Source: an uncultured Saprospiraceae bacterium (lineage in GTDB: Bacteria > Bacteroidota > Bacteroidia > Chitinophagales > Saprospiraceae). Taken from it: 10,658 bases of DNA. The position numbers and the translations under genes are program-made. The stretch lies in NCBI GenBank assembly GCA_937930625.1, contig CALHBW010000492.1, forward strand, positions 1 to 10,658, written 5' to 3'. The notes under the pieces were generated by a model. It saw only the letters and a program-made list of their open reading frames with translations. It had not been told where the DNA came from and ran no database searches. Each line of letters opens with the position of its first letter. Position 1 is the first letter of the stretch. Positions 5,436-10,658 of this stretch are shown here, piece by piece.

Positions 5436-6959
5436 TTATGGTAAAAGGCGACCATAACGACGCGGAAACGGAATTGTCTCCCGCAAATGGTCGAGGTCAC
5501 AACACCAACGCACGATACGCTCCAAACCCAATCCAAATCCTGCATGTGGCACAGAACCAAAACGGCGGAGGTCGAGATACCATTCAAATTCTTCCATCGG
5601 GAGTTCGTGTTCTTTTATCTTTTTCAACAAAATTTCAATATCTGTCTCCCGTTCCGAGCCGCCGACGATTTCGCCATAACCTTCGGGCGCGAGCAGGTCA
5701 ACACCTTTTACATGGTCCGGGTCGCCTTCGACTTCTTTCATGTAAAATGCCTTGATTTTGGTGGGCCAATTATAGACCATCACAGGCGCATCAAATACGC
5801 GCGTGAGTACCGTTTCGTCCGAGCCTCCAAAGTCTTCGCCGTCCTTAAAATTTTTCGCTGATTCTATCCATTTTGGGATGTTGCGGACTTGCTCTTCCAT
5901 GATGGCGATTTCTTTGCGGAGTGCGGCGATTTTGGCTTCGTTGAATTTGCGCGCGCCCTTTTTCATACCCGCTTTGATGGCGGTTTCGCGCTCGGCGATG
6001 TCCTTCAGATTGTCTTCGATGCCTTGCTTGGCGGCAGCGAGGTCGGCTTCTTGTACGGCGATGGCATTTTTGCCATTGACCTCCATTTCACCGCGCAATA
6101 TTTTGACAGAATCTTCATAGCTTACACGCGGAAATTCTTGGTTGACCTTAGCCAATGCTTCCACGTCTCTGCCGAGGGCTTCCAACTCTACTTTACATTT
6201 TTCCAATACACGATTGATAACATGTTTGATAAATTTCTCTATCAAATCCATGTTCATTTCGTTATCGTAAAAAGCCATTTCGGGTTCTATCATCCAAAAC
6301 TCGGAAAGGTGGCGCGGCGTGTCCGATTTTTCGGCGCGGAAGGTCGGTCCAAAGGTGTAAATCAGACCTTGCGCCATTGCCATAGCTTCGCCGTACAGTT
6401 GACCGGATTGAGAGAGAAAGGCTTCTTTTCCGAAGAAATCAGTCGCAAAAAGCGTAGTTGTTCCCTCACAAGCATTGCCTGTAAAAATCGGTGCATCCAT
6501 CTGCATAAATCCTCTATCCTGAAAGAACTCGTGGATGCCCATTTTTATCTCATTTCGCACCCGCATAATCGCCCATTGACGCTTGGAGCGCAACCACAAA
6601 TGGCGACGGTCTGCGAGGTGACGAACGCCGTGTTCGTTTTCATTGACCTTGATGGGATAATCCTTTGCATAGCCATATACTTCAAGCCCTGTAGCTTGAA
6701 GTTCGTAACCGCCCATTTGTCGCTCATCTTTGATGATATTGCCTGTGAGGGCAAGCGAACTTTCGAGCGAGAGGCGTTTGGCAGCTTCAAATTGTACTTC
6801 GCCTACATCGTCTAATCCAATCACGCATTGCATAAAACCCGTGCCATCGCGCAAAACGACGAAGATGTTGGTTTTAGATTCGCGGATATTGGCTACCCAA
6901 CCTTTTAAAGTGGCTTGCTTGCCTTCGTGCTGTCCTATTTCTTTTATGTATTGGTGCAT
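5436..6959 (-). CDS. asnS: Asparaginyl-tRNA synthetase
   Basis: This class II synthetase attaches asparagine to tRNA-Asn in the cytoplasm. An N-terminal OB-fold anticodon-binding domain spans about 15-100 (VANIRESKTNIFVVLRDGTGFMQCVI). Class II motif 2 is FRAEKSDTPRHLSEFWMIEPEMAF at 207-230, with the Asn-type HLSEF. Motif 3 is GFGLGLERIVRW at 474-485, followed by IPFPR. The 507-aa length exceeds the usual 460-470 because of a Lys/Glu/Ala-rich, probably coiled-coil insertion at about 292-375, between YEDSVKILRG and GEDFGGSDET. The ATG start precedes a good OB-fold N-terminus. No SD-like site is obvious. A TATATTTG box on the minus strand at 7084-7091 is a candidate promoter element. A repeat hairpin directly follows the stop. 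AspRS is excluded by HLSEF and the overall alignment. Confidence 0.98.
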   Translation of the reverse strand: MHQYIKEIGQHEGKQATLKGWVANIRESKTNIFVVLRDGTGFMQCVIGLDDVGEVQFEAAKRLSLESSLALTGNIIKDERQMGGYELQATGLEVYGYAKDYPIKVNENEHGVRHLADRRHLWLRSKRQWAIMRVRNEIKMGIHEFFQDRGFMQMDAPIFTGNACEGTTTLFATDFFGKEAFLSQSGQLYGEAMAMAQGLIYTFGPTFRAEKSDTPRHLSEFWMIEPEMAFYDNEMNMDLIEKFIKHVINRVLEKCKVELEALGRDVEALAKVNQEFPRVSYEDSVKILRGEMEVNGKNAIAVQEADLAAAKQGIEDNLKDIAERETAIKAGMKKGARKFNEAKIAALRKEIAIMEEQVRNIPKWIESAKNFKDGEDFGGSDETVLTRVFDAPVMVYNWPTKIKAFYMKEVEGDPDHVKGVDLLAPEGYGEIVGGSERETDIEILLKKIKEHELPMEEFEWYLDLRRFGSVPHAGFGLGLERIVRWCCDLDHLRETIPFPRRYGRLLP

Positions 6960-6964
6960 GTTTT

Positions 6965-7015
6965 TATTCGTGTATTCGTTAACTCGGATACCCGTTAACC
7001 CGTTATTCGTGTATT
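6965..7015. repeat. Octamer-periodic repeat upstream of asnS
   Basis: Units of the form TTCGTGTA, TTCGTTAA, CTCGGATA, CCCGTTAA follow one another at 8-bp steps (one 7-bp step). The 12-bp sequence tattcgtgtatt is repeated directly at 6965-6976 and 7004-7015. Two GTTAAC palindromes lie inside, at 6978-6983 and 6994-6999. It begins 6 bp upstream of the asnS start codon. Confidence 0.7.
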
Positions 7016-7083
7016 TATTTATTTTATAAAAATGAATGTATTATTTATATATTTGCAAATGATAGGACAAACCGTTCCTTAAC

Positions 7084-7091
7084 CAAATATA
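7084..7091 (-). promoter_or_regulatory. Candidate -7 box for asnS
   Basis: On the minus strand this reads TATATTTG, an exact match to TAnnTTTG. It lies about 125 bp upstream of the asnS ATG. No clear TTTG box sits at the expected distance further upstream, so support is weak. Confidence 0.28.
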
Positions 7092-7253
7092 TACAAAAAA
7101 TAGCTTCTTCATTTTGAGTAGATTATTGTCTTCGTGTTCCCTAATTTATAATGATTTACAAAACAAAATAATTCCAATGATATAGAGTAAATGATAAATT
7201 AGGTATAAAAATTTACCAAATTTCAAAAAATAAGCCACAAGATAGCTGTTTTG

Positions 7254-7269
7254 TCACAAAAAAGTGTGA
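7254..7269. promoter_or_regulatory. TCACA-N6-TGTGA inverted repeat (possible operator)
   Basis: TCACA (7254-7258) and TGTGA (7265-7269) form a perfect dyad with a 6-bp spacer. An overlapping palindrome TTTTGT-C-ACAAAA lies at 7249-7261. The site is about 20 bp upstream of TATACTTG (7288-7295), which is one mismatch from the -7 consensus. The half-sites resemble CRP/FNR-family half-sites, but in the outward order. Binding by any regulator is unproven. Confidence 0.25.
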
Positions 7270-7314
7270 ATAATTGTTGGGATTGATTATACTTGCGTCG
7301 ATTTTTTATTGGAC

Positions 7315-7398
7315 AGTTCTTAGTTTGTAGTTCATAGTTCATAGCAAATATGGTTTCTTGCATTTTTTCTGTGAACTATGAACCATCAACTATTAACT
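7315..7398. repeat. Heptamer-based inverted repeat upstream of the DUF2853 gene
   Basis: The left arm (7315-7341) is four tandem heptamers: agttctt, agtttgt, agttcat, agttcat. The right arm (7372-7398) is its inverse, also in heptamers. The arms agree at 22 of 27 positions, with a perfect 12-bp run at the loop end, around a 30-nt loop. It ends 38 bp before the ATG at 7437, so it may lie in the mRNA leader. Confidence 0.8.
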
Positions 7399-7436
7399 AA
7401 ATTTTTATTCACCATTTTAAATATTAGAAAGACATC

Positions 7437-7781
7437 ATGGGTAAACTTGATGATTTGTTAGCTAAGTACAAAGAAAATATGACCGGCAAACTCGGTATCG
7501 CAAAAGTAGATGACAAACTTTTGAGAGCTGCTGCCAAAGCTTGTGGTCCTGCATTGTACAAAGCAGATGCTTCTACGGTTTCTTCTGGAGATCCTGCCGA
7601 ATTGGAACGTGTTAAGAAAAATTTCTTAATCAAAAAATTAGGTCTGAAAGACTCTCCGAAACTAGACGAAGGTATTCAAAAAGTCGTTGATATTTTCGGT
7701 AAATCTAATCGCAATAAGTATCGCGCTATTTTCTACTACTTGCTAATCAAGGAGTTTAAAAAAGCATCAATGTTCAAATAA
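7437..7781 (+). CDS. DUF2853 family protein
   Basis: This 114-aa protein is cytoplasmic, with no signal peptide or membrane segment, and its function is unknown. It matches the DUF2853 pattern end to end: MGKLDDLLAKYKE at the start, LLRAAAKACGPALYKADASTVSSGDPAELERVKKNFLIKKLGL at about 28-70, and the conserved SNRNKYRAIFYYLLIKEF at 90-107. Length is typical of the family, which folds as a small helical domain. The ATG is preceded by AGAAAG about 6 nt upstream, a weak SD-like site. It is monocistronic: a heptamer hairpin lies upstream, and a heptamer array plus a good intrinsic terminator lie downstream. I infer a well-expressed small protein from this arrangement, but nothing shows its role. 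Confidence 0.93.
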   Translation: MGKLDDLLAKYKENMTGKLGIAKVDDKLLRAAAKACGPALYKADASTVSSGDPAELERVKKNFLIKKLGLKDSPKLDEGIQKVVDIFGKSNRNKYRAIFYYLLIKEFKKASMFK

Positions 7782-7782
7782 T

Positions 7783-7838
7783 GGTAAACGGTTGACGGTG
7801 AACGGCTGACGGTAAACGACAGACGGGCAACGACAAGC
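7783..7838. repeat. Heptamer tandem array (GGTnRAC-like) after the DUF2853 stop
   Basis: Eight consecutive 7-bp units start 2 bp after the stop codon: ggtaaac, ggttgac, ggtgaac, ggctgac, ggtaaac, gacagac, gggcaac, gacaagc. They drift away from the consensus toward the right end. There is no inverted partner in the window. Phasing by 7 is exact throughout. Confidence 0.82.
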
Positions 7839-7863
7839 GATATACTGTTATTTTTAAGAGATG

Positions 7864-7891
7864 AAGCCTGCCTTTTTGGTGGGCTTTTTTT
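7864..7891 (+). terminator. Rho-independent terminator of the DUF2853 gene
   Basis: The stem aagcctgcc (7864-7872) pairs with ggtgggctt (7878-7886) over 9 bp, including two G-U pairs. It closes a 5-nt T loop and is followed at once by a run of seven T (7885-7891). It lies about 80 bp after the stop codon. Confidence 0.87.
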
Positions 7892-7895
7892 GTGG

Positions 7896-8250
7896 GTTTA
7901 TTTGGTTTATTGAGTTGATTGAGTTTAATAAGTTTATTGAGTTGATTAGGTTGATTGAGTTGATTAGAATTTCGCTTTGCGAAATTTTCCTCAATCAACC
8001 CAATCAACCCAATCAACCCAATCAACCAATAAACCCAATCAACCCAATCAACCAATCAACCCAATCAACCAATCAACTCAATCAACCAATCAACCCAATC
8101 AACCAATCAACCCAATCAACCAATCAACCCAATCAACCAATCAACCCAATCAACCAATCAACCCAATCAACCAATCAACCCAATCAACCAATAAACTCAA
8201 TCAACTTATTAAACCCAATCAACCAAGTCAACTCAATCAACCAAATAAAC
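7896..8250. repeat. 355-bp inverted-repeat array of CAATCAACC/AATCAACC units
   Basis: The left arm (7896-7966) is built of ggttgatt/gagttgatt units on the plus strand. The centre is a perfect hairpin, aatttcgc (7968-7975) and gcgaaatt (7979-7986), around TTT. The right arm (7989-8250) is the inverse unit, repeated roughly thirty times. In its middle, 9-bp and 8-bp units alternate strictly, giving a 17-bp super-unit. The outer ends match: gtttatttgg (7896-7905) versus ccaaataaac (8241-8250), and inside each the related gtttaataag / cttattaaac. The array runs from the DUF2853 terminator to the stop codon of the convergent 502-aa gene. Reading frames through it (QSTNQPNQPIN-type) are low-complexity artefacts. 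Confidence 0.93.
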
Positions 8251-9759
8251 TTACCTCTCCCCATTTATATGTTCCAATAATACTTCGTAATAAGGTCGTT
8301 TGAAGACTTTTGATTTGAGCCAGGCATAGAATGACATATCTATCGTGCTGTGGTGTTTTTCGAGAGTAATATCGAATTTTCCTTCCAAAAGCTCGTGAAA
8401 ATTGTCGGGTTGGATAGCATTGGGGTTATTCATATAGGTGCGTACTGCAAAAAGAAAATGCTTGATATATACATTGTTTGGGCGGCGAATAAAATCATCA
8501 AAATATCGTTCAATAGAACGAATGCGATTCAAGGCGATGTCGTCGTTACCGAGTTCGTATTGGGCAAGCATTTCAATCATATTCTTTTTCAGTAACCATT
8601 CTTTGCCCATATTTTTTTCGCAGGTACGGTCGGTGGGCATACTCCACAGTAGTTCGCGGGTTTTATTATAATTGGTTTTAAAGCTGTAATAGGTCGCGAG
8701 GTTCAGCGTTGCGGTGAGTTTGCTTTCCAGATTGAGTTTGAAACCTGTTTCTTCGAGTAGCGTTTCGTGCATTTGTATGGCTTCATCAAGTTCGCGCTCA
8801 AAAATGCGAATAGCAGCCAACAACATGACATACAAGGGATAAAAACGATTGTAATGACTGCGATTATATTGCAAAATGCTTTCGTGACAAACACCGAGCC
8901 ACGCTTTTGATTCCGCAAATTTGCGATTGCGATATAGCGCGTGCGCTATCATATACAAAAGGCTGAGTTTGTAAAAATGATGATGTTTGGAAAAGCCGTG
9001 TTGTTCTTCTACCGATTCATATTGCTGAATGATGTAAGGTTCAAAATCCCGAAAATCGCTGATTGTAATGGCTACACTACGCGCTATCGAAGCAATATTG
9101 TAGAGTAATCGCGGACGCTTGGTGACAACATCTGCCAAATCATATTCAATCAATACTTTTTGTATAGTTCTCTGAATATTAATAGCTTTGCTTTCCACCC
9201 GGCGTTCATGCAATCGCTGCCGGATAATACCGTGTGCAAACAGGACGCGCTCATCTTCTTCGAGCAAAGCACGATTGGTTTTATATTTGTCGATGATACT
9301 TTGCACACTGGGCGCGTACTTGGAAGGAATGTTTCTGATTTGGAGGAGATAAATATTATTGAGCAAAGCAAATTGTTCATGTGACTCTGCAAGCGTTTCA
9401 ACTTTCAAGAGATAATGCCACGCCAACTCGTCCGCCTTTTTACTAAACAAGTAACGCACCAACGAAATTGACCCCATGACTGAGGAGGAAGCTGTCGGGT
9501 CGTCGTCCATTCGTTTGAGGACAACAAAATCAGTCAGATGCCGCAACAACCGCTTGCGTACTGCGTAGTAGGCTTCCTTGTTTGGGACATTAATTTTTTT
9601 GGTGATAACGGCAGGTTTGTCAGCTTCATTTTTCAATAGAAACTCAAATAAATCCAAATCCTTCCGATTCTTTTTTTTCTTTTGGCGGTGAATGAAGCTC
9701 CGAAATTCGCGCACGTCGTCTGCTTCTAATGTTCTGATAATTTCCTTGATTTTATCCAC
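8251..9759 (-). CDS. Conserved-looking helical (TPR-like) protein of unknown function
   Basis: I do not recognise this 502-aa protein. It is soluble, without a signal peptide or transmembrane segment, rich in Leu, Ala, Arg and Glu, and predicted almost wholly helical. An N-terminal section, MDKIKEIIRTLEADDVREFRSFI, is followed by a basic patch RQKKKKNRK (about 25-33) and a winged-helix-like stretch with KEAYYAVRKRLLRHLTDFV (60-78). From about 100 to 440 there are paired amphipathic helices of TPR character (for example FAESKAWLGVCHESILQYN and LDEAIQMHETLLEETG). No catalytic motif is visible. The start is a GTG; no ATG occurs between it and the upstream in-frame stop. It is transcribed alone on the minus strand, ends exactly at the edge of the 355-bp inverted array, and begins beside another one. 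A scaffold or regulatory role is only a guess. Confidence 0.85.
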   Translation of the reverse strand: MDKIKEIIRTLEADDVREFRSFIHRQKKKKNRKDLDLFEFLLKNEADKPAVITKKINVPNKEAYYAVRKRLLRHLTDFVVLKRMDDDPTASSSVMGSISLVRYLFSKKADELAWHYLLKVETLAESHEQFALLNNIYLLQIRNIPSKYAPSVQSIIDKYKTNRALLEEDERVLFAHGIIRQRLHERRVESKAINIQRTIQKVLIEYDLADVVTKRPRLLYNIASIARSVAITISDFRDFEPYIIQQYESVEEQHGFSKHHHFYKLSLLYMIAHALYRNRKFAESKAWLGVCHESILQYNRSHYNRFYPLYVMLLAAIRIFERELDEAIQMHETLLEETGFKLNLESKLTATLNLATYYSFKTNYNKTRELLWSMPTDRTCEKNMGKEWLLKKNMIEMLAQYELGNDDIALNRIRSIERYFDDFIRRPNNVYIKHFLFAVRTYMNNPNAIQPDNFHELLEGKFDITLEKHHSTIDMSFYAWLKSKVFKRPYYEVLLEHINGER

Positions 9760-9764
9760 GTTTT

Positions 9765-10050
9765 TAATGATTAATGATTAATGAAAATATCAATGAAATG
9801 AAAATATCAATGAAATGAAAATATCAATGAAAATGAAAATATCAATAAAAATGAAAATATCAATGTCAATGAAAATGTAGCAATTTGAATTAGGACAAAG
9901 GTTAGACAGATAGCCTTGCTAATTTTCATTTCTAATTTTTATTTTCATTTTCATTTTCATTGATATTTTCATTGATATTTTCATTTTCATTTTCATTGAT
10001 ATTTTCATTTTGATTGACATTGATATTTTTATTTCTAATTTCTAATTTTT
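9765..10050. repeat. Large AT-rich inverted array of AATGAAAATATC units
   Basis: The left arm (about 9765-9876) contains repeated aatgaaaatatc and aatgaa units after three attaatg-type units. The right arm (about 9921-10050) is built of the inverse, gatattttcatt. The rarer variant atatcaatgtcaat (9858-9869 region) has its inverse in attgacattgatat near 10013-10026, so the arms are true inverted copies and not chance AT-richness. The 44-nt centre is unique sequence closed by tagcaa (9878-9883) and ttgcta (9916-9921). Confidence 0.9.
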
Positions 10051-10068
10051 TCAAAAATACGTTTTTTT

Positions 10069-10102
10069 ACATAAAAAATAATTGTAAATCAATTTTTTAT
10101 GT
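10069..10102. repeat. AT-rich hairpin in the divergent gap
   Basis: Perfect 11-bp arms acataaaaaat (10069-10079) and attttttatgt (10092-10102) flank a 12-nt centre that itself can pair aattg with caatt. It lies just right of the large array. It could be a weak terminator or a protein site; nothing decides between them. Confidence 0.5.
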
Positions 10103-10165
10103 CTTCAAATCACTTCAGTTTGAAATACGGCTTTTGAACAAGTATAGCCCCTCCTCTGCACTCAC

Positions 10166-10196
10166 TTTGAAAATCCGTTAAAATATCGTTATTTTG
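10166..10196 (+). promoter_or_regulatory. Candidate Bacteroidota promoter for the lipoprotein gene
   Basis: TTTG at 10166-10169 is followed after 19 bp by TTATTTTG at 10189-10196, one mismatch from TAnnTTTG. Both boxes and their spacing fit the -33/-7 promoter described in Bacteroidota. Transcription would start about 80 nt before the ATG at 10285. Confidence 0.45.
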
Positions 10197-10243
10197 AGCA
10201 TCCGTAAATTGAGTGATGATAATATTTCAATGCAGCCAAAATT

Positions 10244-10278
10244 CATTCACTCATTCACTCATTCAAAATTCACTCATT
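10244..10278. repeat. CATTCACT octamer repeat in the lipoprotein leader
   Basis: Two exact copies of cattcact (10244-10251, 10252-10259) are followed by degenerate copies to 10278, keeping roughly 8-bp phase. It ends 6 bp before the ATG, so it occupies the ribosome-loading region of the mRNA. Copy-number changes here could alter translation. Confidence 0.65.
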
Positions 10279-10284
10279 AATAAC

Positions 10285-10658
10285 ATGAAACAAACACTTT
10301 TTCACATACTAATATGCGTCGTTTTGGTGGCTACGGCGTGCAATACAGGCGGCGATGAAGCCTATCAAAATGCGATGGCAAAAATCGCCCAATTGGAAGA
10401 TGAAAAAATCGACTTGGAGGAAGACCGCGAGTTGCTCAAAGATGAATACAATGATGTCATCGAAACATTAAACGAGATAGACATTACCCTCGCTGACATC
10501 TCGACGCGCGAAAATCAAATGGAAAATCTCATTGGTGATTTGCGTGGTGGTGATTTGCAAAAAGAAGTCATTTTGGCAAAAATCGAGACCTTAAAAAATA
10601 AAAACGTAGGCGACCAAGGCAAAGCTAAAGAATTGCAAGCCTCCCTCAACGCCTTTGA
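10285..10658 (+). CDS. Coiled-coil lipoprotein of unknown function (3' end missing)
   Basis: The frame opens at the ATG at 10285 and runs without a stop for 124 codons to the window edge. MKQTLFHILICVVLVATAC is a short lipoprotein signal peptide: a positive residue, a hydrophobic core, and a lipobox ending VATAC with the modified Cys at 19. After it comes CNTGGDEAY, then a long charged helix with heptad character (AMAKIAQLEDEKIDLEEDRELLKDEYNDVIETLNEIDITLADI), a likely coiled coil. The mature protein would be anchored by lipid to the inner or outer membrane, facing the periplasm or surface. The acidic pair at +5/+6 after the Cys does not clearly fit a known Bacteroidota surface-export signal. 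A candidate promoter and an octamer repeat lie upstream. No family could be named from the visible part. Confidence 0.88.
   Translation, partial: MKQTLFHILICVVLVATACNTGGDEAYQNAMAKIAQLEDEKIDLEEDRELLKDEYNDVIETLNEIDITLADISTRENQMENLIGDLRGGDLQKEVILAKIETLKNKNVGDQGKAKELQASLNAF

Larger units (their letters stand above)
6960..7436. other. Divergent intergenic region between asnS and the DUF2853 gene
   Basis: No protein or RNA gene is seen in these 477 bp. The asnS side begins with an octamer-based repeat (6965-7015). The middle is plain AT-rich DNA with a candidate asnS -7 box and a TCACA-N6-TGTGA dyad. The right side carries a heptamer-based inverted repeat (7315-7398) that would lie in the leader of the DUF2853 transcript. 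Confidence 0.6.
9760..10284. other. Divergent intergenic region between the 502-aa gene and the lipoprotein gene
   Basis: These 525 bp hold no gene. About half is the AT-rich inverted array (9765-10050). Next is a hairpin with 11-bp arms (10069-10079 and 10092-10102), then a candidate promoter (10166-10196) and an octamer repeat in the lipoprotein leader (10244-10278). No promoter for the minus-strand gene could be recognised within the repeats. Confidence 0.6.

Noticed and set aside
5889..6815. 308-codon plus-strand open frame antisense to asnS
   Set aside because: It lies wholly within asnS, is Phe/His/Cys-rich, and has no recognisable domain; a shadow frame.
7016..7310. tRNA or other small RNA gene in the asnS/DUF2853 gap
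   Set aside because: I saw no cloverleaf-compatible pairing, T-loop motif or terminator; the stretch is plain AT-rich DNA.
7896..8250. CRISPR array
   Set aside because: Units are 8-9 bp with no unique spacers of 25-40 bp, and no cas genes are present.
7861..8303. Two open frames through the array giving QSTNQPNQPINPINQ-type proteins
   Set aside because: They are translations of the CAATCAACC repeat, open only because the unit lacks stops in those frames. They have no leader, overlap the terminator or the 502-aa gene, and show no domain.

Overview
The window looks like chromosomal DNA from a member of the Bacteroidota, most likely from the Saprospiria/Chitinophagia side. This rests on several signs: a DUF2853 protein; a long acyloxyacyl-hydrolase-like outer-membrane barrel; an asparaginyl-tRNA synthetase with an extra charged insertion; leaders with promoter-like TTTG / TAnnTTTG boxes and little Shine-Dalgarno signal; and intergenic gaps packed with short-unit repeats. 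The lineage is an inference, not a database result.

Layout. Positions 1-873 (+) hold the 3' part of a zinc-dependent, YahK/CAD-type alcohol dehydrogenase. After a 306-bp gap with three palindromes comes a complete enolase gene, eno (1180-2463, +). An AT-rich two-gene cassette follows: a short DUF262-domain protein (2674-3165) that ends where the family normally continues, and a HEPN-type protein of the MAE_28990/MAE_18760 kind (3188-3868) with an intact RNxLAH motif. A small ABM/DUF3291-like alpha-beta-barrel protein (3898-4233, +) then meets, tail to tail with overlapping stop codons, a PagL-like lipid A deacylase barrel (4230-5342, -). Upstream of the barrel, and possibly co-transcribed with it, lies asnS (5436-6959, -).

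After a 477-bp gap comes a DUF2853 gene (7437-7781, +) with a good intrinsic terminator. A 355-bp inverted-repeat array fills the space up to the stop codon of a 502-aa helical, TPR-like protein of unknown function (8251-9759, -). A second large AT-rich inverted array lies in the divergent gap, followed by the start of a coiled-coil lipoprotein gene (10285 to the window end, +).

The genes are mostly housekeeping or envelope functions. The DUF262/HEPN pair is the one candidate defence or toxin-like cassette. The most striking feature is non-coding. Nearly every large gap holds a different element built from 7-, 8-, 9- or 12-bp units, and most are arranged as inverted arms able to form hairpins or cruciforms. 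Two copies of one family sit directly behind the stop codons of eno and asnS. Shared architecture with unrelated unit sequences suggests a common generating process or role, such as termination, mRNA 3'-end protection or nucleoid/topology marking. That reading is inference.
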